Below are positions 1 to 7,405 of a stretch of 16,257 nt of DNA, piece by piece. The position numbers were made by a program, and so were the translations under genes. This DNA comes from an uncultured Lachnospiraceae bacterium. Its GTDB lineage: Bacteria > Bacillota_A > Clostridia > Lachnospirales > Lachnospiraceae. The stretch is from NCBI GenBank assembly GCA_902795715.1, contig CADBME010000378.1, positions 1 through 16,257 of the forward strand, written 5' to 3'. Below the pieces are notes generated by a model that searched no databases, had not been told where the DNA came from, and worked only from the letters and a program-made list of their open reading frames with translations. The first letter of the stretch is position 1. Each line of letters opens with the position of its first letter.

Positions 1-486
1 CTTCCCGGAGCGGAGACACCTGCCCACACAGAAGGAAAAGAAGGCTTCTACCACCTGACATCTATCCGGGGAAATGTTGAAAAGGCACAAGCATCCTTTA
101 TCATCAGGGACCACTCAAAGGGGAATTTCGAAAGCAAAAAAAATACACTTGCCATGATTGAAAAAAATCTGAATGAAAAATACGGTCCCGGAACGGTCAC
201 TTTGAAAATCAAAGAAGAATACCGGAATATGGTTGAGAAAATCCGACCCTGCATGCATCTGATCGAGAACGCCAAAGCAGCAATTGAGGAAGCAGGAATG
301 GAGGCCCTGGAAGTCCCTATCCGGGGAGGTACAGACGGGGCTCAGCTGTCCTTCAGGGGATTGCCCTGTCCTAATCTCGGTGCCGGCGGTTTCGCCTTTC
401 ACGGACCTTATGAGCATTGCACGGCAGAGGGAATGGATGAGGCAGCAGCTGTTCTTCTCGGCATCATAAAAAGATATGCGAAGTAA
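1..486 (+). CDS. pepT: Peptidase T (tripeptidase), C-terminal part
   Basis: Reading frame 1 is open from base 1 to the TAA at 484-486 and gives the last 161 residues. The start lies outside the window; the family is about 410 residues. Peptidase T is a cytosolic di-zinc M20 exopeptidase that removes the N-terminal residue of tripeptides. The match rests on the stretches EGFYHLTSIRGNVE, FIIRDHSKGNFE, IRGGTDGAQLSFRGLPCPN and FHGPYEH. The histidine at 400-402 corresponds to the C-terminal metal-ligand histidine of the family, and IRGGTDGAQLS is the conserved substrate-binding loop. The CoA-transferase gene starts 20 bp downstream on the same strand with no terminator between, so the two are probably co-transcribed. 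That links peptide breakdown to acyl-CoA metabolism. The remaining part looks intact. Confidence 0.93.
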   Translation, partial: LPGAETPAHTEGKEGFYHLTSIRGNVEKAQASFIIRDHSKGNFESKKNTLAMIEKNLNEKYGPGTVTLKIKEEYRNMVEKIRPCMHLIENAKAAIEEAGMEALEVPIRGGTDGAQLSFRGLPCPNLGAGGFAFHGPYEHCTAEGMDEAAAVLLGIIKRYAK

Positions 487-506
487 GGAGCAACCGGAGA
501 TTATTT

Positions 507-1814
507 ATGAAGGAATGGAAAAAGATATACAAAGAGAAAATAAGAAGTGCAGACCAGGCTGCAGGGCTGGTGAGAGATGGGGATGTCGTTTACATCGGCA
601 CTTCCTCGAGCATAGCCTATAAGCTGGCTGAAGCACTTTGGTCCCGCAAAGATGATTTTGAAAATGTGACCATAAGCAGTGCGGTTACCAGCCGCATGCT
701 TCCTTTTTATACAGAGGAGGCCAGGGGGCATTTTTCTGTTCAGACTTATTTCATGGGGCCTGCGGAAAGACAAGCTATGAAAGCCGGAAATTGCAGATAT
801 ACGTCACTCCATCTTAGCCAAATCCCAAGCTGGTGCAGGGAGACTTCAGGGATCACCGTGGCTTTTCTGGAGGTTTCAAAGGCGGATGATCATGGTTATA
901 TGAGCCTTGGGGCTACCGGGGTATCCATGCACAGAGAAATAGTCGAGACTGCAGACAGGATTGTCCTGCAGGTGAATCAGAATGTTCCCTACGTCTATGG
1001 CCTGGACAATCTGGTGCATGTATCGGAAGCGGATGTCATCGTAGAGGCAGATGACCGGATTGATGAGTTTCCCGATCTTCCTCTTACGGACGATGTTTTG
1101 CAGATTTCGGAATATATTGTGGATGAGATTCCGGATGGAGCCACCATTCAGCTGGGACTTGGAGGAATCTCCGGTGCCGTAGGCTATGGATTATCTCATA
1201 AAAAGGATCTTGGAGTGCATTCAGAGATGATGACCAACTCCATCAGGTATCTGATGGAGGAAGGTGTCATAAACAATAAAAAGAAAAGCTTTATGCGGGG
1301 CAAAACCGTCTGTGCCTTTGCCATGGGTTCCAATGAATTGTACCGCTACATTGACAGAAACCCCGAGGTTTATTTAGGACCTTACAGCTGGGTCAACAAT
1401 CCATGGGTCATCGCCAAAAATGATCTTATGATGAGCGTAAATACGGCAATGAGCATTGACCTCTACGGACAGGTATGTGCAGATAATCTGGGGGGCCGGC
1501 AGCAGAGCGCCTGCGGGGGTCAGGTGGATTATGTCAGAGGGGCACAGATGTCCAAAGGGGGTAAATCGTTTATTGCCCTGACTTCTCTACTATGTAAAAA
1601 AGACCGGAAAAAGAGCAGGATCCAGGCCTCCTTCCCTGCAGGGACTGCCATTACCACGACCAGACAGGATGTTGAGTACGTAGTTACAGAGTACGGCTGT
1701 GTGAATCTCAAGCCCCTTACCATGGATGAGAGAGCCAGAGCTTTGATTTCTCTGGCTCATCCGGATTTTCGTGAAGAACTGACGGCTCAGGCGGTAAAGA
1801 TGGGAATCATATAG
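507..1814 (+). CDS. Acetyl-CoA hydrolase/transferase family CoA-transferase (4-hydroxybutyrate/butyryl-CoA:acetate type)
   Basis: This is a 435-residue protein, the usual size for class I CoA-transferases of the 4-hydroxybutyrate, succinyl-CoA and butyryl-CoA:acetate group. They move CoA between an acyl-CoA and acetate through a glutamyl-CoA thioester. Recognisable stretches are IPDGATIQLGLGGISGAV, DLGVHSEMM, GQVDYVRGAQMSKGGKSF, DVEYVVTEYG and RARALISLAHPDFREEL. Glu240 in VHSEM is the likely catalytic glutamate (Glu238 in the Clostridium aminobutyricum enzyme). The residues after it read MTNSI, where relatives usually have a xSDG-type sequence, so acyl specificity may differ. The ATG at 507 follows a CGGAG motif at about 494-499. 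It probably forms an operon with the peptidase T gene. Which acyl group it uses cannot be read from the sequence. Confidence 0.88.
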   Translation: MKEWKKIYKEKIRSADQAAGLVRDGDVVYIGTSSSIAYKLAEALWSRKDDFENVTISSAVTSRMLPFYTEEARGHFSVQTYFMGPAERQAMKAGNCRYTSLHLSQIPSWCRETSGITVAFLEVSKADDHGYMSLGATGVSMHREIVETADRIVLQVNQNVPYVYGLDNLVHVSEADVIVEADDRIDEFPDLPLTDDVLQISEYIVDEIPDGATIQLGLGGISGAVGYGLSHKKDLGVHSEMMTNSIRYLMEEGVINNKKKSFMRGKTVCAFAMGSNELYRYIDRNPEVYLGPYSWVNNPWVIAKNDLMMSVNTAMSIDLYGQVCADNLGGRQQSACGGQVDYVRGAQMSKGGKSFIALTSLLCKKDRKKSRIQASFPAGTAITTTRQDVEYVVTEYGCVNLKPLTMDERARALISLAHPDFREELTAQAVKMGII

Positions 1815-1824
1815 ATGACAGATT

Positions 1825-3366
1825 CTAAGCATCCTTCCCGTCTTGATTTGGAACTTGCTTATTCCCGCTTCGGAATGCGCAGACAAAGATGATGATCATA
1901 AAGAGGAGTCCGCCCAGGTAAGCAAAAGGTAAAGGCAGACGGAGTCCGATCGGCGCATAAAGAATATGGGATGATATGATGAATGAATAGAATAAAAGAG
2001 GGATGGCCGGCATCCAGATGTATTTTTTTCTGTCGTGACGCATCATCCAGATCAGAATGACGGCCAGGGCAAATATGGCTATGGTCTGGTTTGACCACCC
2101 GAAATATTTCCATAATATATTAAAACCGGAAGGTGAAAGCTTGGCATATACCAATATAGCAGCTACAAAAGCAAAGATGGGCATGGCCAGTCCTATCCTT
2201 TTTACGTTGCTGTCCTGTTTAAGACTCATTGCTTCGGACAGAATCAGGCGGAGGGACCGGAGGGCGGTGTCTCCTGTTGTGACAGGCAGTACGATGACAC
2301 CGATAATAGCGATGACACCTCCGACAGGACCCAGAGCATTTTTGCATATGACACCTACGACACTGGTGGGGCTGATGGCTTCCAGGGCACCTGCTCTCAT
2401 CTGAAAATACTGCCAGGCTCCCTCGGAGAACTTCATGGTAATCCCGGAATGGGCGGCGCCATATCCGATCATAGCCATGGTTGAGGCGGCCCAAACCATG
2501 GCAATAAAGCCTTCAACAATCATCATGTTGTAAAAAGTCATACGACCTTCTTTTTCACTTGATATGGTCCTTGAGATTAAGGAAGTCTGGGTGGCATGAA
2601 AACCGGAAAGGATTCCGCAGGCTACCGTGATGAAAAAGGTAGGTATAAAATGAGCTTCCCTGAAATATGCCCCGAAATCAAAACCGTTCAGAGACCATGG
2701 CTGCCAGATTTCAACCATGGGAAATCCTTTGACAAACATCATGATGAAGAGGCCGGCAGCAGAAAGGATCAGAATCGCTCCGAAAATGGGATAGATTTTT
2801 CCGATGATTTTGTCAATGGGAAGAACCGTTGCTATAAGGTAATAAATAAATATAAAAGCATAGATGATCCACGTAGAGGGTTCGGAAGCTGTACCCCCAA
2901 ATCCGAAGATCTGTGTGGCCATGATATCTCCCGGAGTATAGATAAATACAGCACCGACCAGGAGGAGGAGGAGACTTACAAAAACCGTATAAAGGTTTGA
3001 AATGCCTTTGCTTGTATATTTTTTGATCAGCTCCGGCATCTGCAGGCCGCCTTCCCGTTCGCTGATCATGCCGATGAAATAATCATGCATGGCTCCGCCC
3101 AGGACACAGCCTAAGGGAATGGTAATAAATGCGATTGGGCCGAAGAGAATGCCCTGAATCGGACCCAGGATGGGACCGGTTCCAGCAATATTCAAAAGAT
3201 TGACCAGGGAATTCTTCCACTGCTTCATGGGCACGAAGTCCACCCCGTCTTCCTTGGTATATGCCGGTGTCGGCCTGTCATCCGGCTGAAAAATCTTTTC
3301 ACAAAAGCTTCCGTAGATGATGCCCCCGGCGATCAGGATCACCAGGCCGATAATAAATGTAATCAT
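1825..3366 (-). CDS. cstA: CstA-family (carbon starvation protein A) transporter
   Basis: This is a 513-residue polytopic membrane protein. The N-terminal part carries the CstA signature: PDDRPTPAYTKEDGVDFVP, then NIAGTGPILGPIQG, GGAMHDYFIG and SEREGG. Further on is TTGDTALRSLRLILSEA, the conserved TGDTAxRSxRL region. CstA proteins take up pyruvate or small peptides during carbon limitation. Escherichia coli CstA has about 700 residues; this short form, lacking part of the C-terminal region, is common in Firmicutes. The ATG at 3364-3366 is preceded on the minus strand by AAAGGAA. The gene converges on the CoA-transferase gene with only 10 bp between stop codons and no visible terminator, so the two transcripts may overlap. 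I found no convincing promoter in the 150 bp upstream. Family assignment is firm; substrate is inference. Confidence 0.93.
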   Translation of the reverse strand: MITFIIGLVILIAGGIIYGSFCEKIFQPDDRPTPAYTKEDGVDFVPMKQWKNSLVNLLNIAGTGPILGPIQGILFGPIAFITIPLGCVLGGAMHDYFIGMISEREGGLQMPELIKKYTSKGISNLYTVFVSLLLLLVGAVFIYTPGDIMATQIFGFGGTASEPSTWIIYAFIFIYYLIATVLPIDKIIGKIYPIFGAILILSAAGLFIMMFVKGFPMVEIWQPWSLNGFDFGAYFREAHFIPTFFITVACGILSGFHATQTSLISRTISSEKEGRMTFYNMMIVEGFIAMVWAASTMAMIGYGAAHSGITMKFSEGAWQYFQMRAGALEAISPTSVVGVICKNALGPVGGVIAIIGVIVLPVTTGDTALRSLRLILSEAMSLKQDSNVKRIGLAMPIFAFVAAILVYAKLSPSGFNILWKYFGWSNQTIAIFALAVILIWMMRHDRKKYIWMPAIPLLFYSFIISSHILYAPIGLRLPLPFAYLGGLLFMIIIFVCAFRSGNKQVPNQDGKDA

Positions 3367-3471
3367 GTTCTCATTCCTTTCGCTAGAATAGTCATTTTAA
3401 ACTTAAGATGTCCATGGCTATATTAGCAAAAAATCCGGAGATATTCAATCTCGGAAATAAGACATATTTTA

Positions 3472-3497
3472 AGGGGGTATCCTATGAGATACCCCCT
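3472..3497 (-). terminator. Stem-loop downstream of the DUF975 gene
   Basis: A perfect 10-bp inverted repeat (AGGGGGTATC / GATACCCCCT) with a 6-nt loop starts about 20 bp beyond the stop of the DUF975 gene. On the minus strand it is followed by TTAAAATAT, a weak U-rich tract. A terminator for the DUF975 transcript is the simplest reading; the poor U-tract lowers confidence. Confidence 0.6.
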
Positions 3498-3517
3498 GCT
3501 TCTAAAAGAGTATTTGA

Positions 3518-4210
3518 TTAGTATATCGTCTGCTGCCTGAGGGCCAGATAGAGCTCAGCATCGGTGCTCTTCTTATAAGGCGATGTCCAGAGTACATCGA
3601 CAAGACCGCATGTGACTAAAGAGAGAAGGAACCAGCCGATGAATGACAGGTCTAAAACAAAGGCAGCCCATTTGTTGCCATTCATCATTTCTTTTGATCT
3701 GTTAATGACTTCCATAGGCTCCAGGTCCGGCTCTTCAGCCAGTATATAGGGTACCATTCTGTAAGAATAGGCCTTGATCAGGCCGGGAACAATGAAAAGT
3801 AATGTCCACAGCACCAGGAATAAATCTCTGAGAAAGAGTGTGACGAATACCTTTCCAAAGTTTTCAAAACCTTTTTTAATCGTGGAAAGACTGGTTGTCG
3901 GAATACTGCAGTTATCGATAAAGAATTTGTGGCAGCCAACCTCCAGAGGATTGAAGATGAAAATCTTTACCAGTATAAAAATAAGGATAACGATTATGGA
4001 TACACCTGCGATTGCTGCAATAGCCCAGGGAGGCAGATTGGACATCTGCTGAGGTAATTCAGAAGAAGATTGATGTCCTCTGCCGGAAGAAGAAATATAA
4101 GTTGCACTTCCGGTTATGAATGTCAGAATAAGCGCTGCTAATACACATCTCCAATAGTTTGCAGTGAATGCTGCTTTCCCTCTTTCTTTTAATTCTTTTC
4201 TATTCCACAT
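3518..4210 (-). CDS. DUF975 family integral membrane protein
   Basis: This is a 230-residue membrane protein. The start MWNRKELKERGKAAF followed by NYWRCVLAALIL is typical of DUF975 proteins. Hydrophobic spans lie near residues 20-36, 63-90, 125-150 and 185-210. The loop with LEVGCHKFFIDN and the stretch LFIVPGLIKAYSYRMVPYI followed by acidic residues and INRSKEMMNG are also family-like (VPGI.K...Y...P in relatives). No biochemical role is established for the family. The ATG at 4208-4210 has an excellent ribosome site on the minus strand (AAAGGAGG, 8 nt upstream). It has its own promoter in the divergent intergenic region and a stem-loop after its stop, so it is probably monocistronic. Confidence 0.85.
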   Translation of the reverse strand: MWNRKELKERGKAAFTANYWRCVLAALILTFITGSATYISSSGRGHQSSSELPQQMSNLPPWAIAAIAGVSIIVILIFILVKIFIFNPLEVGCHKFFIDNCSIPTTSLSTIKKGFENFGKVFVTLFLRDLFLVLWTLLFIVPGLIKAYSYRMVPYILAEEPDLEPMEVINRSKEMMNGNKWAAFVLDLSFIGWFLLSLVTCGLVDVLWTSPYKKSTDAELYLALRQQTIY

Positions 4211-4242
4211 TTTTTAGTCCTCCTTTAAATAATATTTTTTTC

Positions 4243-4271
4243 ATGTTATATGGTTAGTGGCTTTTTGTCAA
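4243..4271 (-). promoter_or_regulatory. Promoter of the DUF975 gene
   Basis: On the minus strand a perfect TTGACA (4271-4266) is followed by TATAAC (4250-4245, 15-bp spacer) and the overlapping TAACAT (4248-4243, 17-bp spacer). The site is about 33 bp upstream of the start codon. The -35 is clear; the exact -10 is uncertain. Confidence 0.55.
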
Positions 4272-4288
4272 TAAAAGGTTAGCAGATA

Positions 4289-4308
4289 AAATGTCACAGA
4301 AATGTCAC
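4289..4308. repeat. Direct repeat AAATGTCAC x2, 11-bp period
   Basis: Two exact copies of AAATGTCAC (4289-4297 and 4300-4308) are separated by 2 bp. Read on the minus strand they are GTGACATTT repeats ending about 17 bp upstream of the DUF975 -35 box. One-helical-turn direct repeats at this place are typical of activator sites bound by OmpR/PhoB-type response regulators. That role is inference. The rest of the 323-bp stretch 4211-4533 shows two promoters but no gene. Confidence 0.5.
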
Positions 4309-4370
4309 CGGGATCCCAAAAGGATTCAAATCCATATATTCCGGTTTTATACAATATTTTGCATGTTATT

Positions 4371-4399
4371 TTGACAAATCAGACAAGAATAGGTAAACT
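4371..4399 (+). promoter_or_regulatory. Promoter of the two-gene membrane-protein operon
   Basis: Perfect TTGACA (4371-4376), 17-bp spacer, then TAAACT (4394-4399), four of six matches to TATAAT. It lies about 135 bp before the start of the Pr6Pr-like gene and points towards it, leaving a leader of roughly 125 nt in which I see no riboswitch or attenuator. Confidence 0.6.
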
Positions 4400-4533
4400 A
4401 TTCATAAGAATTCGGATTGAAAAATCACTTATTATCCATAGGGTAATACTATCGATCAGGATTAAAATACCAAGCTTTGCTCTGCCAGGCGATTGACTTT
4501 TTGAGATGAGATAAACTGTATTCAGGTGTTGAG

Positions 4534-5244
4534 ATGGATGATTCAAGATATGATGAGATTCTTAAGGAATTCAACAGACGATACCGAATGAAAAAGAAGA
4601 CCAATATTGTGGTTTCTATTCTGATCGTCATACTGGGTGTTTCATCTTTCCTGTTCGGATTGCAACTGGAACCTTCCCTTACCATATTCAGATATCTGAC
4701 AGTGGATGGAACCGTCTTCACAACAATCGGAGCCTTTTTGGCGATTATTGCCAATATGGTTGAGATAAAGAATAATACGGAAGATACCAGCATTTATGTT
4801 TATTATATGCGTCTTTCCGCCGCAGTAGCAGGGACCACCATTTTTATCGTGGTGATGTTTAGTCAGCTTCCTATCTTCCCTGAGCATATACCGGTTATTG
4901 ACCGTTATGATTCTTTTGTGATGCATGTGCTGATTCCCGTTCTGGGATGCTACTCCTTTGTGATAAATGATTCTCCCATCGGAAAGCTCAACTTTATAGA
5001 AAGATGGCAGGGCACATGGTTTATTTCCTGTTATGCGGTAAATATCTTCACTTTGATTGGGCTCGGGATCCTGCCCACCCGGCTGATTCCCTATTTTTTC
5101 CTGGATGTGGTTCATAATAGCTGGTGGATAACGGTGATCGCCTTCGTTTTTATTTATGGGGCAGCCTATCTTATGTCCTGGTGGATTTCCGAATGCAACC
5201 GCCGCCTTTCCTGGTTGTGGTTTTATGGGGTTACGGAGGAATAA
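4534..5244 (+). CDS. Pr6Pr / FAR-17a-AIG1-like integral membrane protein
   Basis: This is a 236-residue protein with a short charged cytoplasmic N-terminus (about residues 1-24, rich in Lys, Arg and Asp) and about six hydrophobic spans near 25-45, 62-78, 92-112, 128-150, 160-185 and 195-218. The segment HVLIPVLGCYSFVINDSPIG resembles the HxxxPVL region of the Pr6Pr and FAR-17a/AIG1-like membrane families, some eukaryotic members of which are lipid hydrolases. The similarity is distant and no function is established for the bacterial proteins. The start has only a weak ribosome site (AGGTGTTGAG). The stop is 2 bp before the next start, so the two genes are almost certainly translationally coupled and their products may act together. 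Confidence 0.65.
   Translation: MDDSRYDEILKEFNRRYRMKKKTNIVVSILIVILGVSSFLFGLQLEPSLTIFRYLTVDGTVFTTIGAFLAIIANMVEIKNNTEDTSIYVYYMRLSAAVAGTTIFIVVMFSQLPIFPEHIPVIDRYDSFVMHVLIPVLGCYSFVINDSPIGKLNFIERWQGTWFISCYAVNIFTLIGLGILPTRLIPYFFLDVVHNSWWITVIAFVFIYGAAYLMSWWISECNRRLSWLWFYGVTEE
5235..5240 (+). promoter_or_regulatory. Ribosome binding site that sets the start of the YwaF-like gene
   Basis: GGAGGA at 5235-5240 sits 6 nt before the ATG at 5247. The frame is open further upstream to an ATG at 5124, but that would overlap the preceding gene by 120 bp without a ribosome site, so 5247 is chosen. Confidence 0.8.
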
Positions 5245-5246
5245 AA

Positions 5247-6065
5247 ATGTTTTCTACAGGTCATATTATCTGGATTGTCATATCCATGGTGTCCATAGTT
5301 ACCGCTTTTCTCTTTTGCTTAAAAAGGAAACCGGAAACAGACCGGATTCTGAAAATCTGTCTGGTCATCAGCCTGTGTTCAGAGCTGGTTAAAATATTCA
5401 GTGTCAGCAGAATCCTGCCCATGGTAACACCTGTTGTACGTGGTCAGGCCATCAATTATGCAGCGTCGGGACAGTATTCTCCATACCTGGAGATTGCCCA
5501 TTTGCCTTTGGAGCTATGTTCACTGCAAATGGCATTTATCGCCATAGCTCTCATGGCCAAAACGGAAAAATGGAGACGGGTCGGCCTGAGTCTGATCAAC
5601 GTGACCGGGACTCTGGGCGGAATCATGGGGATTCTCTTTGCCTATGTGACAGCGGATTATCATAGTGTGTCGGAATACTTCCTTTCTCCAAGAGTCTGGC
5701 AGTTTTTTATTTATCATATCATGGTGGTTACCTTGGGATTGTATGTAGGATTTTCGGGAATTTTTGAGTATACTCTGGAGGATCTGAAAAATGTGATCTA
5801 TGCTTTGGTCTCAATGGATTTCCTGACTTTTTATGTGAATTCCGTATTCTCCCAGCCGGTATATGTGGATGGGAAACCGGTTGGTTTGCTTTACAGGGCC
5901 AACTTCTTTTCTTCCTACGTGAATCCACTGGGGATTGTACTGAACGAAAAATGGGAGTGGATCTTCTATCTGCTGATTCGGATAATCATAGCGCTGATTC
6001 TGATATGTCTTCTTATTTCCATTCAAAGATTTTATCTGCATCGAAGTCAGCATCAGAAGCTTTGA
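5247..6065 (+). CDS. YwaF-like (TIGR02206-type) integral membrane protein
   Basis: This is a 272-residue protein with about seven hydrophobic spans. The segment HLPLELCSLQMAFIAIALM, then GTLGGIMGILFAY, then a span opening with VWQFFIYHIMVV and a late YVNPLGIVLNEKWEWIFYLL follow the layout of the YwaF family. That family has a conserved LPL(H/E)LC motif, a Gly-rich span, a histidine in the central span and a C-terminal GP/W region. No function is known for the family; the conserved His and Glu within membrane spans suggest an enzyme-like or channel role, which is speculation. It is the second gene of a two-gene operon and is followed after about 30 bp by a strong terminator. The identification rests on motif layout only. 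Confidence 0.65.
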   Translation: MFSTGHIIWIVISMVSIVTAFLFCLKRKPETDRILKICLVISLCSELVKIFSVSRILPMVTPVVRGQAINYAASGQYSPYLEIAHLPLELCSLQMAFIAIALMAKTEKWRRVGLSLINVTGTLGGIMGILFAYVTADYHSVSEYFLSPRVWQFFIYHIMVVTLGLYVGFSGIFEYTLEDLKNVIYALVSMDFLTFYVNSVFSQPVYVDGKPVGLLYRANFFSSYVNPLGIVLNEKWEWIFYLLIRIIIALILICLLISIQRFYLHRSQHQKL

Positions 6066-6096
6066 CTACATTGAAAAAGATTCTCAGCTAGCATAC

Positions 6097-6154
6097 TGAA
6101 AGCCGCCTGTACCAGTTCAAAGAGTACGGACGGCTTTCATTTGTGCTTTTTTTA
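6097..6154 (+). terminator. Rho-independent terminator of the Pr6Pr-YwaF operon
   Basis: A 16-bp stem (6097-6112 with 6124-6139) has one mismatch and one G-U pair and an 11-nt loop. It is followed after a short gap by seven T residues at 6148-6154. On the minus strand there is no T tract, so it works only for the plus strand. Confidence 0.8.
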
Positions 6155-6187
6155 ATTTAGTACAAAGGCTGGGATTCTCCGGTTTGA

Positions 6188-6700
6188 CTAATCTGATATC
6201 AGGCTGAGATTCTCTGTTTCGATGGTTTTAGGTACCAGATAGAGAAGATTAAAGCCCTCCTGGGTCTCTTTTGTGGAAAAGCCTTTTTCCTCATCAAATT
6301 CAACACCCCATACAGCCCAGAATCCGGGCTCGTATTGTACGCCATCAGAATCTTTCAGGATAAGTGATTTTGTATTGGCTTCCGTAATATCATCCATACT
6401 GATTTCGCCTTCTGTGCTGACAAGCTTGGCCACAACATAACGGCTGTCCGACGGGGCTTCCTTCACTGAGAAATGATCAGAATCATTCACATCACGAAGC
6501 TCCTCCAATTTGAGATTGTAGGTCATCCATGTCAGCTCTTTTGTTTCCTGGTCGGAAGATGCTTCCGTCACGGAATCACCATCTGAAGCAGCGGCTTTTT
6601 CCGTACTGTCACCGGCAGATTCACTCTGGGAGCCGCAGCCCGCCAGAACAAGGGCCATCAATATCGCAGCAAGCAAAAACCATAACTGTTTTCTTTTCAT
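6188..6700 (-). CDS. Small secreted lipoprotein of unknown function
   Basis: This is a 170-residue protein with a type II signal peptide: MKRKQ, a hydrophobic core at residues 6-18 and lipobox LAGC at 19-22. Cys22 would be lipidated and anchored to the outer face of the membrane. Residues 23-55 are a Ser/Asp/Glu/Ala-rich linker. The C-terminal 115 residues alternate short beta-type stretches (RYVVAKLVST, KSLILKDSDGVQYEPGFW, FNLLYLVPKT) and would fit a small immunoglobulin-like beta sandwich such as the DUF4352/DUF5067 lipoproteins, but I cannot name the family. Start ATG at 6698-6700 has AAGGAGG 5 nt upstream. It stands alone, with a distinctive promoter about 40 bp upstream (6745-6775). No terminator is visible on its strand. 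Confidence 0.85.
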   Translation of the reverse strand: MKRKQLWFLLAAILMALVLAGCGSQSESAGDSTEKAAASDGDSVTEASSDQETKELTWMTYNLKLEELRDVNDSDHFSVKEAPSDSRYVVAKLVSTEGEISMDDITEANTKSLILKDSDGVQYEPGFWAVWGVEFDEEKGFSTKETQEGFNLLYLVPKTIETENLSLISD

Positions 6701-6744
6701 CCCTTCCTCCTTACGTGAATTTTCATATATATTGATGTGGTGTC

Positions 6745-6775
6745 TCTATATCCATCGACATCAGGTCGATTTCAA
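6745..6775 (-). promoter_or_regulatory. Lipoprotein promoter with 19-bp spacer and internal dyad
   Basis: On the minus strand TTGAAA (6775-6770) and TATAGA (6750-6745) are 19 bp apart. A perfect dyad ATCGAC-N5-GTCGAT (6754-6770) overlaps the end of the -35 and fills most of the spacer. Over-long spacers with an internal dyad are the hallmark of promoters remodelled by MerR-family activators; a repressor operator is the alternative. No regulator gene lies in the window. Confidence 0.5.
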
Positions 6776-6835
6776 TCGGGCTATTTCTGATTTGAGTATA
6801 CCACATCTGACCTCTTTTATATACAAATTGTTATT

Positions 6836-7405
6836 TTATCCAACACTTATTTTTTCGGAATTCACTTTGATTTTTCCGATATTATACTGCCTGAAGACTT
6901 CTTCAAATCTTCTTTTCTCTGTCTCTGTAAGATTTTGCAGAGGAAGCCTGACACTTCCCCCGTGCATGCCCCTTACATCCATGGCACATTTTACTCCGGG
7001 AACGGCCAGGCTGCCTGCAGTTTTCTTTGAAATCGTCTGAAGCTGATCACTTAAGGCTTCTGCTTCTTTTAGCTGACCCTTTTCTACAAGCTCATACAAA
7101 GTACTGCATAGCTCAGGAAGATAACTGGCTGTTGACAGTACCCCGCTTTGACATCCCTCCATCATACCTGTATAAAAGTTTCCTATATTTCCTGCAATGA
7201 TTTCAAACTGCATTCCCTCGGTAACCTGGATGTAATCCCGGTTGGGAGTGGGAGATGAATTCTTCAGAGCAACGATGTTGTCATGCTGGGCAAGCATGGC
7301 TGTCAGAGCAGGGGAAATGTTTACTCCCCCTGTAAACTTTACTGCATTGTAGAGAACGATAGGAATAGGACTGTCCTCAGCAACAGACATGAAAAACCTG
7401 TATAA
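6836..7405 (-). pseudogene. DapA/N-acetylneuraminate lyase family protein, 5'-truncated
   Basis: The frame encodes the C-terminal 190 or so residues of a class I aldolase of the dihydrodipicolinate synthase family (usual length about 290-310). Counting from the internal ATG at 7390: PIPIVLYN holds the catalytic-type Tyr14, NIVALKNSS holds the Schiff-base lysine Lys43, and GCQSGVLSTASYLPEL is the GxxGxxS region. The N-terminal 110-120 residues, including the GTTGE motif, are missing. Upstream of ATG 7390 homology continues through LYRFF and then ends at about 7400-7410. There the DNA becomes an oxidoreductase gene on the opposite strand, and an in-frame stop follows at 7448. There is no ribosome site at 7390. 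Half a TIM barrel cannot be active, so I call it a remnant. Confidence 0.8.

Noticed and set aside
2596..3000. 134-codon open frame on the plus strand
   Set aside because: It is antisense to cstA, whose protein has clear family motifs throughout; the plus-strand product has no recognisable features or ribosome site.
4491..4520. Second promoter-like TTGACT just upstream of the Pr6Pr-like gene
   Set aside because: The matching -10 would be poor (CTGTAT) and the leader would be under 10 nt; the promoter at 4371-4399 is much better.
4642..5115. 157-codon open frame on the minus strand
   Set aside because: Antisense to the Pr6Pr-like gene; the product is rich in His, Asn and Gln with no domain, as expected of a shadow frame.
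5124..5246. Upstream extension of the YwaF-like frame to an ATG at 5124
   Set aside because: It would overlap the previous gene by 120 bp, has no ribosome site, and the extra residues do not resemble the family; GGAGGA before 5247 is decisive.
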